Source: Notamacropus eugenii | Lineage: Eukaryota; Chordata; Mammalia; Diprotodontia; Macropodidae | DNA: 64,000 nt | Reading direction: 5' to 3' | Assembly (NCBI RefSeq): GCF_028372415.1 | Contig: NC_092875.1 | Span: 31,390,812 to 31,454,811, forward strand | Shown here: one piece after another, positions 19,265 to 30,965 of the stretch | Numbering within the stretch: the first letter of the stretch is position 1 | Layout: each line of letters opens with the position of its first letter | Translations under genes and position numbers: made by a program | The notes under the pieces: generated by a model | Told to the model about the DNA's origin: nothing | What the model saw: the letters and a program-made list of their open reading frames with translations, nothing else | The model's database searches: none

Positions 19265-19442
19265 AGGGTATGTTATACTGGGAATTTTCTGGGGTTGTAA
19301 ATTGGACTAGATGAACATTAAGTCACCTTTTAGCTCTTGAATTCTGTCATTGTCTCCTCAATGTCTCATTCAGTGTCTACCTAGCCTAATACTTGGCATG
19401 CAGATGTTTAATAAATGCTTATTGTTGACTTGATTGATTGTT
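19265..19442 (+). mobile_element. Type B SINE end plus L2 3' end
   Basis: 19270-19345: TTGGACTAGATGAACATTAA, TAGCTCTTGAATTCTGT. 19350-19442: CTAATACTTGGCATGCAGA, TTTAATAAATGCTTATTGTT. Confidence 0.72.
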
Positions 19443-19589
19443 CTGAAGGGATAATGGAGGATGGCTGAAGGACTGGATTTCAGGATCCCTGTAAGTTAGA
19501 TAGAGAGAACATGGTTGATTTTGACTGGGATTTCATCAGTGGGAAACTCCAGATTTGCTAACTTTCATGATGGCAACTAGTCTATAACT

Positions 19590-20080
19590 TATGGAGCCTA
19601 GAGAGTTGTTTAGGGCATAGATGGGTTAACTGACTCACCCAGGGCCACCCACCCAGTATGTGTCAGAAGCAGGACTCAGCAGCTTATCTGTGGTTTTTTT
19701 TTTTTATACTGGAATTCCCTGGGAGATGGGGCTTGGGTGGTTGGGGGAGATGGAAAGGTTTTAAGTGACTTGTCTAAGGTCATACAGTCAGTGTTTGTCA
19801 GACGCAGGAGCTAACAACTTGTCAGCAGTTTGGAATCATGGGATCACAAGTTGGGAAAAGGAGAAAACATTAGAGGCCATGTAGAAAACCCCCTTAATTT
19901 TACAGATTAAAAAACGGGGGTCCAGAGGGGTTAAGTGATGTGCCTAAGGTCACACATATAGACACAGGCAGGCTTTGAACTTAGCTTCTCTGACTCCAAA
20001 GTAAATGGGTCACTAAGAGGTTGTGACTTGCCCAGTATATATGCATCAGAGGAGGAACCTGGAATCCAGAAGAGAGCAGG
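19590..20080 (-). mobile_element. Three CORE-SINE fragments
   Basis: 19600-19690 and 19755-19815 are short core pieces (CTGACTCACCCAGGGCCACC; TTAAGTGACTTGTCTAAGGT). 19838-20020 is a longer type B copy (GGAATCATGGGATCACAAGT, TTTTACAGATTAAAAAACG). Confidence 0.75.
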
Positions 20081-20272
20081 AGCTCAGAGCTGAAATTTCT
20101 TTGGGAAAGAACATTTTCCAGATTTGCAATGAGAAAAATAGTCATCCTAGACCTTCAAATTCCCAGCCCCTCTGCAGCAGAAGGTGAAGGATGAAGATGG
20201 TGCTGGAAAAAAAAGAGACTGAAGTGAGGCAATCTCCAGCCTCCAAGCCTTTAGCCCCCTGTCCCTTCCCAT

Positions 20273-20284
20273 GGGGGGGGGGGG
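20273..20284. repeat. 12-G run
   Basis: Twelve consecutive G on the plus strand, preceded by CCCTTCCCAT. Confidence 0.9.
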
Positions 20285-20509
20285 AGAGAAAGTTCACAGG
20301 GGGGAACAAGAATGGAGCTTAGAAAGAAATTAGGTAGGACTATTTCCCTTGGAAGCTTCTTCTGAAATGATTGTTTTCCTTCCCTTCTCCCCTCACCCCT
20401 ACCTTTGGTCTTGGGCAATTTTAGCTTTTGGAAAAAGAGAGACTCAAGGTCAGGTTATAGCTAAATCCAGAGAACAGCCTTTTGAGGCAAAAAGTAGCTC
20501 TCCATAGTA

Positions 20510-20511
<2 letters not shown>

Positions 20512-20596
<85 letters not shown>

Positions 20597-20617
20597 CTGT
20601 ATCTCTCTCCATTGCTT

Positions 20618-20648
<31 letters not shown>

Positions 20649-20660
20649 GTATATGTACAG
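20512..20660. repeat. (CT)n microsatellite
   Basis: Pure CT for about 80 bp (20512-20592), then interrupted CTCTCTGT units to about 20660. Arg/Glu and Ser/Leu frames here are artefacts. Confidence 0.98.
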
Positions 20661-20664
20661 GGTT

Positions 20665-22495
20665 CCCTGCCAGCTCTAAATCTCTAACCCTGTGATTCCA
20701 TGAACCCTAAAACAGAGCCAAGATACATTTCTAATTCTTCTACAGATGACTGTGTTTCTGTAGAATCCATACATCCCCCATCTCCTCAAAGGAAAACTAC
20801 AGGCTGTCAGGATCGAACCTTAGAGCCCAGGAAATGTTGGTATATAGTATATTATGTTAATATGATTAGTGGGAGATGACAGTGAATAAATGTGACAGAA
20901 TTTTCAAAATGGTGTTAAGAATTTTACATGTAAAAATTACTTGAAACATCTAATAATATTAAAGCAGATAAAGACACATTTTCCAAATTAGGTCCTCATG
21001 ATGCAAAAATTTAAATTCTCTGAAGTTTCAGGTGAATTATTATTAACACTATTGTTATTATCAGGTGAATATTATCAACATTCTTAATCCTTCTAATTAT
21101 TTTATATTGAGTTTGTATTAAGTCTTGGCACTTAGGAGGCAAATCTAGAAGGGAGAAGTCCCTTTAGAGCTGACCTAAGAATGTGGTTTGTTCTAGAAAT
21201 AGAAAGTTATGCACCTTGAACTTTTTTCATCTAGATTAAGGATATGTGATTCTTAATAACTGAATCCACCTAAAGCTATGAAGTTATGATTATTAGAACT
21301 TGTGGTTAGTCCTCATGGGACTGTCATTTGTATTATTTTCAGTCTAATTCCAAGTATAATTATCAAGGAATCCATTTAGGCCAATGATCCATGATGCCAG
21401 TAACCCTATGGGGTAGACAACCATGAATTACAGGTGGAGTTCTCATGGGAAAGGCTGAGAGAAGGACTCAAGAGAGAGTCACTTCAAACATTTATTGCGT
21501 ATTTAGTATATTATTGCTTAATCAAATGGAACGCAATCAATATGTTTGAAGCTATGCCCATTTACCTCTTCTCTAATATCACGTCTGCACCTCAAGAAGG
21601 CAACTGCCCCCTTCTAGTTTTGCATCATCCATGAGGGAATGCCCTCCGTGAATTTAGATCTTAATGATCCAAAGAAAGACTGAGGTTTTTCTGTGGATCA
21701 AAGTGGGGAGGAGGGAATATGAGAAATAATTCATTTGGACTCCTACTCTATTCCAATCAGTATTAATCAGGTTGACATTTTACATAAATTACATAGGGAT
21801 GATTAGATGAGACAGGTTCTTATGGGAAGCTGCAGACTTTAATGTTACATTCCCTACTTGTTTACCAGTTACGCAGATCACTTGCCCAACCACAAGATCA
21901 CTGACAAAGATAGCTCTATCCTGTTTTACTCAAACTCCACATCCAAGCCTGCTGTGGGTGGAATGCCTTGAGGCTTTGGAAAGTCCCCTAACTTATTTTT
22001 TGTACTTCTGGACCACTCCCTCTTGTCCAAAATGAGCAGGTGACCATCTTACAACCATTTAGTCAGTGGAGAAGCCCCATGCTTCACCCAACCCAATGCC
22101 TCCTTTCTGACATACCATTTCTGGCTAATGCATCATTTTTTGGCCCTTGAAATAAGGGCCAAATCCAATGGGATTCCATAATCCCAATGGGATTCCAAAT
22201 AAGGGCCAAATCCAATGGGATTCCATATTTTGTTTAATCCTTTTACAGTATTCAGGTATCAATTCTGGAGTCAAACCTGGAAGAAAGGGGCATCTCAGAC
22301 CATGAGGAGTACTACTACATTAGAAGGGGACCATGGGCCATTTGATAAAGTGCCATAGGCTCAGAGTTCTGCCTTAGTGGTTTATTTTTTGAGGGGGAGG
22401 TAGGTTAGGCAATTATAATCCCTACAGGCAGAGACAACATACATTTAAATACAACATACATAGTATGACAGTGTGAAAGAGCCTACAAAGCCTAC
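20665..22495. other. AT-rich single-copy stretch
   Basis: About 1.8 kb with almost no recognisable repeat. It has small local duplications: CAGGTGAAT-ATTAT at about 21030 and 21062, and a 31-bp direct repeat at 22150-22180 and 22197-22227. No coding signal beyond short frames. Confidence 0.55.
22150..22227. repeat. Local 47-bp-period duplication
   Basis: The 31-bp block beginning AAATAAGGGCCAAATCCAAT occurs identically at 22150 and 22197. The 16 bases between repeat part of it (ATCCCAATGGGATTCC). Confidence 0.95.
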
Positions 22496-22499
22496 CTCC

Positions 22500-22700
22500 A
22501 GGAGTTCGCAGGATCTGAACCCATCATACACTAGCTGGATGACCCACAGCAAGTTGGATAAGCTCTCAGGGTTCTAAACAACTCTCTAAGACTGAAAAAT
22601 CACAATGAATATGTCAACCTGCTTCGGTAGAAAGTGAAATCACAAATCCAATCTTCATGATAGAGATACATAGAGAAAAAACAATCAAAGTAATGAGAGA
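22500..22700 (+). mobile_element. CORE-SINE variant (type C tail)
   Basis: ACTAGCTGGATGACCCACAG, AACAACTCTCTAAGACTG, then GTCAACCTGCTTCGGTAGAA and GAAATCACAAATCCAATC. The same tail occurs at 56925-57045 and, inverted, at 30750-30905. Confidence 0.75.
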
Positions 22701-23445
22701 AGCCTCCTTCAGAGGTTGGAGTTTGAGCTGTCTTAAAGGAAATGAGGCTGCCCCCTGAGGGAAGGAGGGGAAGAGTAGGTCTTGGGGAGCTTGGAGGGGG
22801 TTAGGAATGAAGATTCCCAGCACCAGCTCAGGCGGCCTCCCTCCCAGTTTGCAGAGTCAGGGTCTCACTGGCTGAAGGTGTGCTAGCTAACACCTTGGGG
22901 ATTCAGTGGGTAGCCTGAAACTCCCCCCAATCCTCACTAACCACCAGGTTGACCAGCCTGCTTTCGTCCATGAAGGATGAGGAATAAAGCATTTAGTAGC
23001 TGCTTCTCAGGCTTTTGAGCATGAAATGGGATAAGGGATGGGAAAGGGCTTTGTGAAGAGCAAAGCTTCCTTCTTTCTTTTCCTTTTCTTGTCTCTTCTT
23101 CCTTCTCCTTCTCCTTCTGCTACTATCCAAGTGTCCTAACTCCTAGGGAAATTAAGGTACTCTTAAACAAATAAGCCAACAGATGCATTTTTTCCTACCA
23201 GCAAATAAACCTATGAAATATCTCTTGGGAAAAAAAAATCTGTTGTTATCTTTTGTTTTTATACCAGCTTTATTTCTGAATAGATACCTCTCCTCTCTGC
23301 TAGCCAAGGAGACATCTCTTCTAACAATAACCAAAAAAATTTAAAGAAAGATGGAAAAAAATACAGTCCTGCAAGACTAATTAATACATCAATCTAATGT
23401 GACACTTATATAGTCAATGAACCCTCACCTCTGCAAAGAAGGGAA
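22700..23445. other. Single-copy-looking stretch
   Basis: Includes a CT-rich patch at 23068-23120. No gene or repeat family recognised. Confidence 0.5.
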
Positions 23446-23446
23446 G

Positions 23447-23447
<1 letters not shown>

Positions 23448-23489
<42 letters not shown>
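23448..23489. repeat. (GT)n microsatellite
   Basis: About 20 GT units. Confidence 0.98.
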
Positions 23490-23847
23490 GTACATTTTCT
23501 CATTTCTTTTTTGGAATCAGGCTTGGTCTTTTCAATTCCACAGCATTCAGTTCCATTTCACAGACATTTGATTATCTGGGATGTTCTTACTGTCCCCAGA
23601 TTAAGAAAGGAGGACTAAGAAACTGCTAAACCTGAGGGAAAGGGGGCTGAGGAAGGGTCCCCTAGATCTCCCTATTTTGTATTTCAGCTTAACAGTAGGA
23701 CTTGACCCAAAGGGAGAGAAAATCCAGAGTGGAGGACTGAGTATCTCACTTGACTCTCAGCTCTGGTCTAGGGGTTAGAGAAGGGGTAAAGAAAAAAGAA
23801 AAAAACCCAAAATGTGTATTTTTTTTCTATGGAAATGCATTACACAG

Positions 23848-24050
23848 GGGCTAGTGAAGTGGAAGGAGTGGGGATTAACGTTGACATCGGAGCATCTGGC
23901 TTGGAAATCCAGTTCTAACATTTATTTACTACTTGAGGATCGATGGGTAAATCACCTCACTCTACTGAACCTCTGTTTCCTCATCTGTAAAATGAGGGAC
24001 TTGAGCTAGGTGGTCTTTAAAGTTTCAAGCAGGTCTAACCTGTGATATTA
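23848..24050 (+). mobile_element. CORE-SINE, type B, nearly complete
   Basis: GAAGTGGAAGGAGTGGGGAT, ATCTGGCTTGGAAATCCAG, CTCTGTTTCCTCATCTGTAA, GGGACTTGAGCTAGGTGGTC, CAGGTCTAACCTGTGATATT. Confidence 0.85.
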
Positions 24051-24249
24051 TTATTTCCTAAGGGGACTCACATCAGTTGAGAGCTCCCTCAGCTGAAGGT
24101 GGAATAGCTGAGGTGGAGGGCGGGGGTGATATTCCATTACTTTCCCCTTGAATTTGTCTTTTGTGTCTCTATCTCTCTTCTCCTAGTAGAGATGGACATA
24201 TAACAATTATTCAAATATTTCATGTAAGCTTCTTGGTTTCTGTGAGATT

Positions 24250-24690
24250 CAAATGAGATAAACTGAGGCTGGAAGAGGTTAAGAGATTCATGTAAATAAG
24301 ATTTGAACTTGAATCTTCTATATCTAGGCACTATGCTCTAATCATGGTTCCATTTAGTTGCTCATTATACATATAGGAAGCATTATTACTATAATATTTT
24401 TCCTACAGTTACAGGGTGGGGGTTGGGATTATTGGACCAGATTCTCTTACTATTTCAACTGCCCCCTGAGAAAAAATTTTCTAGGGATGAGTTTTACTTA
24501 ATATTTTCAGGATCTATATCCTTCCCTGTCCCTTCCTTAAAGTTGTTTGGTCTTTTTTACACAAAAAGGATCTATGCAGAGAGGAGTCCATGAAAGTCTT
24601 GCCAAAGGCCACACAGTTAGGCAGAGCTGGGCTTAAGGAACAGAATCCAGGTCTCCTGACCCCCAGGTCTGATGTCCTAACCTATCAATC
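24250..24690 (-). mobile_element. Two CORE-SINE fragments
   Basis: 24250-24350: GATAAACTGAGGCTGGAAGA, GATTTGAACTTGAATCTTC. 24590-24690: TTGCCAAAGGCCACACAGTT, ATCCAGGTCTCCTGACCCC. Confidence 0.75.
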
Positions 24691-24699
24691 AAAGGAACG

Positions 24700-25615
24700 G
24701 ATGTTGCTTCTAACTGGAGCCCAGACTCAAAGAAGAAAATGACATTTAAATTTTCCCTTGATCTGACCTGGAAGCCCAGTAGAGTTCACCTTAAAACCCC
24801 TTCTCCCTTTCCTCACATCAGGGCCACATTCCTCTGAGTAAACCTTAGTTTCAGCTCCGACCCTTTCCAAACCAGAGCTTTGGAATCTCGCTCCTCTATA
24901 AAGCTCTCTGGTGCCATAATCAAAGGAATCTGTCTTAGTAGCCAGGGCCAACCATCCCCTCACCTTAAGCTCCCTCCCCTCTCTATATCCTCTTTCTAAA
25001 TATCCTCCAGTTCAGAGATGGAACACGCTGGAGGGGAGGCTGAGTTCTGATCTTTTCCCTCTCATCTCCTCCCCTATCTTGGCTCCTCCAATTTTGAATT
25101 TCCTGTTGGGTCAGGGCTATAAATTTCAGCTGTCTTTCAAGACTGCCTCTGCTCTACTGAGGTGAGCTGGGGTGAGCTGAGGAGAGAAAAATCTGGGAGA
25201 TGGTTTCAGTTTTCCATTCTTTTTTACAAGTTCCATGCTAACCCTCCCTCCCTAATCAATAAAACAGGAGAAAGCTATGTGCCTGCTCCAAGTCTCCCCT
25301 CCTGACTTAGACTTTATAACCCTTGGCAGTCAATGGGTGTTTTCAGTGGGAAAGGCAGCTTGGTCCTTTGCATACCTGAGGACAGAGAGCCAGGTATTGA
25401 GTAGAACCTTTGGGATACTTTCCCAGGCAGTATGGGGGAAGTCCAACATTCCAGGCTGGGCAGCATGCAGCTGTGAGGGTTTCCTCTTTCTCCAAGTTCT
25501 TCAAAAACATTTTTTCCCATCTTGGAAAAAAATAGAAAACTAATGGGGGATGGAGGGGTGAGGAGGGTAAGGTGGTCACCAGGACCAAGATTATCTCCTA
25601 CTCTCTGATTTTTTC
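24700..25615. other. Single-copy stretch
   Basis: Non-repetitive. Contains a GGGCTATAAATTT box at about 25113 followed by GAGGTGAGCTGGGGTGAGCT, which looks promoter-like, but no transcript evidence can be read from sequence. Open frames at 25277-25588 on both strands have no recognisable domains. Confidence 0.45.
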
Positions 25616-25617
25616 CT

Positions 25618-25972
25618 TGACCGAGAGACAGAGACAGACAGAGACAAAAAAAAAAAAGACATAGAGACAGATAAGGAGAGACAGAGACATAGCCAAGGAA
25701 CCAGGAGAACCAGACAGAGACATAGAGTTAGAGATAGTCAGAAAGAGAAGTTAGAAAAAAGTCAGAAAGTCAGACAGAGAAAAGAAAGATAAACACAGAC
25801 AGAAACAATGAAATGCAGAGAAAAAATAGAGATAGAAAGAGAAAGAGAGAGAGAATGGAGTCAGAGAACTGGGAGTAATAAAGAAACAAGAGAGAAGAAA
25901 AAACAGCAGAAAACAGAAGGTAGAAACAGAGACAAAGAGAGAACAGAGAGTGCTAGAGAGAGACATCCACAA
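25618..25972. repeat. (GAGACA)n-like purine microsatellite
   Basis: Degenerate AGACAGAGACAGACAGAGAC units with an A-run. Open frames here are artefacts. 25980-26330 after it is unplaced. Confidence 0.93.
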
Positions 25973-26334
25973 ATTCAGACTTTCAGTCCCAGAGTCCCAA
26001 TCTTCCTCAGCTTGGTAGCTTCTGTCATGGCCCTTCCTAGGACAATTTTGACTGTTAAACTGACTTTTGAAGAGATTGGATCCTCATGATAAAATAAACT
26101 TTCTCTCATCCCTTAAAAAAAAGTAGAGACATGTTGATAATGTTTTTAACACTAGGAAAAAGTCAGAAGAAAATGCTCCCCCATGAGTTACATAGCTTTC
26201 ACAATTGGGGTCTCAACAGAGCAGCTATTTAACCTTTCATTCAGCACCCTTGGCCACAACTTAGGGCAGGTGGGGATGGAGGGATAACAAGTAGCCTCTT
26301 GGGGCAGGGGAGAATCTGATTTCAGGAGCCTTGG

Positions 26335-27012
26335 TTGTGTAGATAGCTAATGGCTATAATAAAATCTCTTACTTCTACAGTATTTGAAGGTCATCGAAGG
26401 GCTTGTCCTCATAACAATCCTGCGAGGTATGTAGCTCAGGTCTAATCCTCCTTTTACAAAAGAAACTGATTCTAGGAAAGGTGAAGCAACTTGACTATTG
26501 TCACAGCTTTCATTAGGCCCATTTTACAGATGAGAAAACTGAGGCTTAAAGAGATCAATTGACTTGCCCATGGTCATACCATTGGAAAGAGAATTGGTAA
26601 GCATCTTGTGCTTTGTCTTCACTTGACAGGTAGAGAAACAGAGACTCAGAAATGGAATTACCTGCCCAAGGTCAAGCAACCAATCAAGGAGATGAGATTT
26701 GAAACCATGCTTTCCCAACTTTGGGCCAAATAATCTATCATTCACGATCATAAGATCATAGATTTAGGGCAAAAAGAGACCTCAGAGGTCATCTCATACA
26801 GCCTTTTCATTTTACAGATAAAGAAACTGAGGCCCACACAGATTGAATGACTTGCCTAAGCCCATGAACGCAGGGAGTGGCAAAACTGAGATTTGAAGTC
26901 AAGCTATTTGACTGTAAATTCAATTCTCTTTGAACCTTATCACTGTCATGCTACCTCTATAGATTGAGGTATATAGCAAATGAGATAATATATGTAAAGT
27001 GCTTTAGAAACC
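26335..27012 (-). mobile_element. Stack of four CORE-SINE pieces
   Basis: 26350-26510 is a MIR-like 3' half (TTTGAAGGTCATCGAAGGGC, ACAATCCTGCGAGGTATGTA). 26515-26600 and 26620-26720 are two cores in the same orientation (TTTTACAGATGAGAAAACTG; GTAGAGAAACAGAGACTCAG). 26745-26962 is a type B copy (AAGATCATAGATTTAGGGC). 26970-27012 is a plus-strand MIR tail (GAGATAATATATGTAAAGTG). Confidence 0.82.
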
Positions 27013-27015
27013 TTT

Positions 27016-27060
27016 TTAAAAGAATAGTCCCACTATTAGTTATTAAAACTATTCTTTTAA
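27016..27060. repeat. Perfect 13-bp inverted repeat
   Basis: TTAAAAGAATAGT (27016-27028) and ACTATTCTTTTAA (27048-27060) around a 19-nt spacer. Confidence 0.95.
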
Positions 27061-27820
27061 ATAACACCCCTAAGGGCTCATTCAAATAATTCACATTACT
27101 TCTGAAAGGTTAAGTTCCCATAGAGATGGCTATTACTAGTACCAGGATCCTAGTAGTAATATTATACTCATCTATTCTCCCAAATACTAGTCTATAAGCC
27201 CCCACTGGTGCACTTCCCTTTAACAATAGGTCAGTAGGCTTACATCTTTAGCAAAGACTTTTACTCCATTGATACAGCAAGAAGAGTAATTACAAATCAT
27301 ATCTCACTCTGCCAAGAGCACTTTCCAAAAATACATTCACAGTCCAGGACTGTTGAATGGTTATCATGAATTTAAAGTACAATGGCAATGAGGCACATGT
27401 GGAGGGGAACCATGTGGCCAAGGCAATTCACCACTCTGTAACAGTAAGGTCTTGATATCTGTGCAAAGTTTACTACAAGTTGCTCCTTTGTTCATCTGAG
27501 ATGGCTCTCTATAGAGTGTGGTGGCTTCCTTGGACTAGTGACTCAAGTCGCCTTGTTTATCCTAGGGTCCAGTATCTTGGCAATATGGACCAATTTGCTG
27601 GTGGGTTGAGTCAAGCAAGGTACTCATTCACCAGACTTCACTGCAAATGGAGAAGGGAGGCACTGGGGTCAGGGGCCAGGTCAGGGGCCAACCAGGCTTC
27701 TCTGCAACTGGATAGTTACAGCTGGACAGGGCCAAGTAATTCTAATAGATGCCATGCTATGCCAGTCAAGGAATCATCCTTCAGTGGTCTGAAGAGCACT
27801 CCATTCTCTTCAGCTTGTGT
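27061..27820. other. Unplaced stretch
   Basis: A plus-strand open frame at 27480-27929 runs into the SINE at 27822 and has no recognisable domain, so it is not called as a gene. 27660-27700 contains a short tandem (GGGGTCAGGGGCCAGGTCAG). Confidence 0.5.
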
Positions 27821-27821
27821 T

Positions 27822-28078
27822 GCTGAGTCATTTTTTCAGTCATGTCTGCCTTTTTGTGATCCCATTTGGGGTTTTCTTGGCAGAGATAATGGAGAGGTTT
27901 GTCATTTCCTTCTCCAGTTTCTTTTATAGATGAGGAAACTGAGGCAAATGAGGTTATTAAATGACTTGCCCAGATGGGCCACATAGCTAGAAAGTATCTG
28001 AGACCAGATTTGAACTCAGGAAGATGAGTCCACCTGATTTCAGGCTTGACACTTTGGCCACTTTTTCACCTAGCAACC
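27822..28078 (-). mobile_element. RTE-tailed SINE
   Basis: Plus: GCTGAGTCATTTTTTCAGTC, TTTTTGTGATCCCATTTGGG, TTTCTTGGCAGAGATAATGG, TTTCCTTCTCCAGTTTCTTT, AGATGAGGAAACTGAGGCAA. The head is decayed at about 28050-28078. Confidence 0.92.
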
Positions 28079-28499
28079 CACTCTCTTCAGCTAAAAGTTA
28101 TTTAAACTGAGGGAACTCCCTTTAGTTTAGGATCTGCAGAAGCTTCTTCCCTTAGACTCTCTCTGTAAGTCACTCTATGGTTCCTTAGGATAATCAGTCA
28201 TTTTTTTCACTACATCCCACCCTCCCCGCACTCCTATGGAAATCATATGCAGTTTAATTGCTAGAGACAACTGCGTGAATACAGTATATAGCCTGGAGGC
28301 ACATTCATTGTCCTTGCAGACCTCTTCACATGCAATTAGATATTCAAGCACCTAGCCCTCCTCTGGTGCAAAATATCTGTTTTCCATTTGAAGGTTTTCG
28401 CTCTTACTTATCAAAGCCTCTGTGTTGTTGGCTTCTGCAGACTTCCAGTTCTTGCTAGTCTCACAAAACCTACATTTGCTTTTATTAATCCCTATTTAA

Positions 28500-29200
28500 C
28501 CTGTAGAGGAAATTGAAGTTCAGAGTTGAAATGACTTGCCTAAACTCCCAGAACTACCTTCAAGCCAAGGCTACTATATCCCTGCCAGGGTTTTCCAGGT
28601 TTTGTAGAAAGCCACTAATTGATCTAATTTGGGGTTTTTCAAAAATTTTCTTTCTGTGTACATAGGTCTTGCAAATGCTGGTGCCATTTTATATTTGTGA
28701 CTTTTCATCTACAAGATCCCACCTCAGATACTTGGTAAGTATGCAACCCCAGAGAAGTCACTAAATTTCCCTGAGCCTCAGTTTTCTCATCTGTAAAATG
28801 AAGACATTAGTCTCAATGGGGCATCTCTTCTAACTATAAATCTATGGTTCTAAATAAATTTTTGAACACCATCCATGAGGGTGGCAAATGTGTTTTATCT
28901 AAACTTCATGTTTTCCCTGGCACCTACACAGTGAGCCCTGTATGAATACTGTGGCTAGTGTTCACATAACATTTTTTTTGAAGGTTTGGATAGATCTTTA
29001 CAAAGATTATTTCATTTACTTCCCACCTATTTAGTAGATGCGCAATTAATGTATTTTGAATTTTAACTTGAAGTTGTAATCTCACTTGGACCCTCCAAAA
29101 TGCTACTTGTAGAAGAAATATTGTCTCTTTAGAGATAGGGATGTGAGCACAGAGGGGTTTGAGAAGTAACCTGCCTATAGTCACACAACAAGTCATTGCT
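28500..29200 (-). mobile_element. Three CORE-SINE fragments
   Basis: 28500-28600 minus (AGGAAATTGAAGTTCAGAGT). 28708-28855 plus, type B (GCCTCAGTTTTCTCATCTGT, CTATAAATCTATGGTTC). 28965-29200 minus, MIR-like (AAGGTTTGGATAGATCTTTA through AGTCACACAACAAGTCATTG). Bases 28080-28500 are unplaced. Confidence 0.75.
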
Positions 29201-29204
29201 AGAG

Positions 29205-29785
29205 TAGGAAAAAGAAAGAAAAAATGTTCTTTCCCCCCTTCTACATCCACTCATTAGTGTTGGCTTCATTGTCAGAGTTCTTCCTCTCCTCCCCTGCTTC
29301 CCCAGAATGAACTATATCAAAAGGCCAAGAACAGCTGTTTTCTAGCCAATACAACCAAGAAAGGATGTACACTGTGTACCAGAACTCTGGAAAACAGCAG
29401 CATGTCCCCAAACCAGAGAGAGAACAGGATCACAGAGACCAGCAGCTGGACCGCAGGAGATGGAGGCCAAGGTTGAGAGGAGAACACAGGAACGGAGACA
29501 AAGCCAGTGATGTATGGGAATGGCTCCAAGAAACGCAAGAAGTGTTAGAAATTAATGTGTTTTTGTTGTTTTTGTTGATTGTTCCTCCATAAATTATCAA
29601 TAGCATCTTTGAGTTTTAAAAAAAAATGTGTGCTAGAATAAAAACACATCTGTCCTGAGGACGGAGAAGGACAGAGCAACTAAGAGACTCAGGCCCCATC
29701 TAGCTTTCTCCAACTACAGGGAAGTCTTGGCTTTAATATGTAAATTCCTGGTGCACAGCAGATGTAGACATAAACACAAAATCAC
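29205..29785. other. Unplaced stretch
   Basis: Open frames at 29317-29592 on both strands lack recognisable domains. A single A-run lies at 29617-29627. Confidence 0.5.
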
Positions 29786-29789
29786 AGCA

Positions 29790-30705
29790 TCACTTTCTTT
29801 TCTTTTCCCTTAATTACATGTAAAAACAATCTTTAACATTTATTGTTTTAAGTTTTGAGTTCCAAATGTTATTCATTTCTTCTTCCTCTCACTCCTTCCT
29901 GAGAGAGTAGGCAATCCAATATAGGTTATACATGTGCAATTATGTAAAACATTTCCATATTAGTCGTTTTATGCAAGAAAATTCAGAAAGAAAGAGACAG
30001 AGAGAAAGGAAGGAAGGAAGGAAGGAAGAAAGGAAGGAAGGAAGGAAGGAAGGAAGGAAGGAAGAAAGGAAGGAAGGAAAGAAGGAAGGAAAGAAGGAAG
30101 GAAAGAAGGAAGGAAAGAAGGGAGGGAGGGAGAAAGAAAGAAAAAGAAACAAACAAAGAAAGAAAAATAGTATTCTTCAGTCTGTAATAAGACTCCATCA
30201 GTTCTTTCTCTGAAGGCAGAGAGCATTTTTATCATGAATGCTTTGGAATTGTCTTGGATATTGCTGAGAAAAGCTAAGTCATTAGCTTTTTTGTTCATCT
30301 TATGTTCATCTTACGATATTGCTATTACTGTGTATGATGTTCTCCTGGTTCTGCTCCTTTCACTCAGCATCAGTTCATGTAAGTCCTTCCAGGCTTCTCT
30401 GAAGTCTTCCTGCTCATCATTTCTTATAGCACAATAGTATTCCATTACAACCATATACCGCAACTTGTTTAGTCATTCTCCCATTGAAGGGCATTTCCTC
30501 AAATTCCAAATCTTAATCAACATAAAGAAGGGCCATTATAAATATTTTTGCACAAAAATGTCCTTCCCACCCACCGCTACTTTTTTAATCTCTTTGAGAC
30601 ACAGACCTAGCAGTGGTATTGCTAGATCAAAGGGTATGCACAGTTTGATAAACTTTTGGGCATATTTCCAAATACTGTATTCCTTTCTAAGTTTATAAGA
30701 AAACT
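29790..30705 (-). mobile_element. L1 3' region
   Basis: Order on the plus strand: AAGTTTTGAGTTCCAAATGT, TATACATGTGCAATTATGTA, a GGAA tract (30001-30145), TGTTCTCCTGGTTCTGCTCC, TTTCACTCAGCATCAGTTCA, AGTATTCCATTACAACCATA, AGTCATTCTCCCATTGAAGG, GGTATTGCTAGATCAAAGGG. This is the complement of the L1 stretch corresponding to the ORF2 C-terminus and 3' UTR. 5'-truncated and diverged. Confidence 0.88.
30001..30145. repeat. (GGAA)n inside L1
   Basis: AGG/GGAA tetranucleotide array of about 145 bp, located in the L1 3' region at the same relative place as the AG-rich tract of the L1 at 40512-41122. Confidence 0.97.
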
Positions 30706-30749
30706 CACTATACTGCTCATACTTAGGAAAATTCTTCCAACAATATCTG

Positions 30750-30965
30750 GCCTAAAATAAAGAAGAACTAGTTTAAATGACAGTAATAGAGATAGGGATT
30801 GAACCCAATATTCCATTGATACAAGGAGCTCCTAGATTGGAAAATTCCCTCTACCAATGAAAGTTGTCACCTTCTATTCAATTTACAGTCTTAAAGAGCT
30901 GCCTAGATCACTGAGACACTAAGTGGCTTGCCTAGGGTCACACAGTCAGTTTGTGTCAAAGGTTA
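30750..30965 (-). mobile_element. CORE-SINE with type C tail
   Basis: ATTCCATTGATACAAGGAGC, TTCCCTCTACCAATGAAAGT, AGTGGCTTGCCTAGGGTCAC, ACAGTCAGTTTGTGTCAAAG. Confidence 0.82.

Noticed and set aside
25105..25180. TATA-like GGGCTATAAATTT as a promoter
   Set aside because: A single motif with no downstream exon, and TATA-like strings are common in AT-rich DNA.
27480..27929. 149-codon plus-strand frame
   Set aside because: Runs through the 3' end of an RTE-tailed SINE and has no recognisable domain.
29969..30298. PSFLPSF-repeat frames
   Set aside because: All frames of the GGAA array stay open because the repeat lacks stops; no conserved protein.
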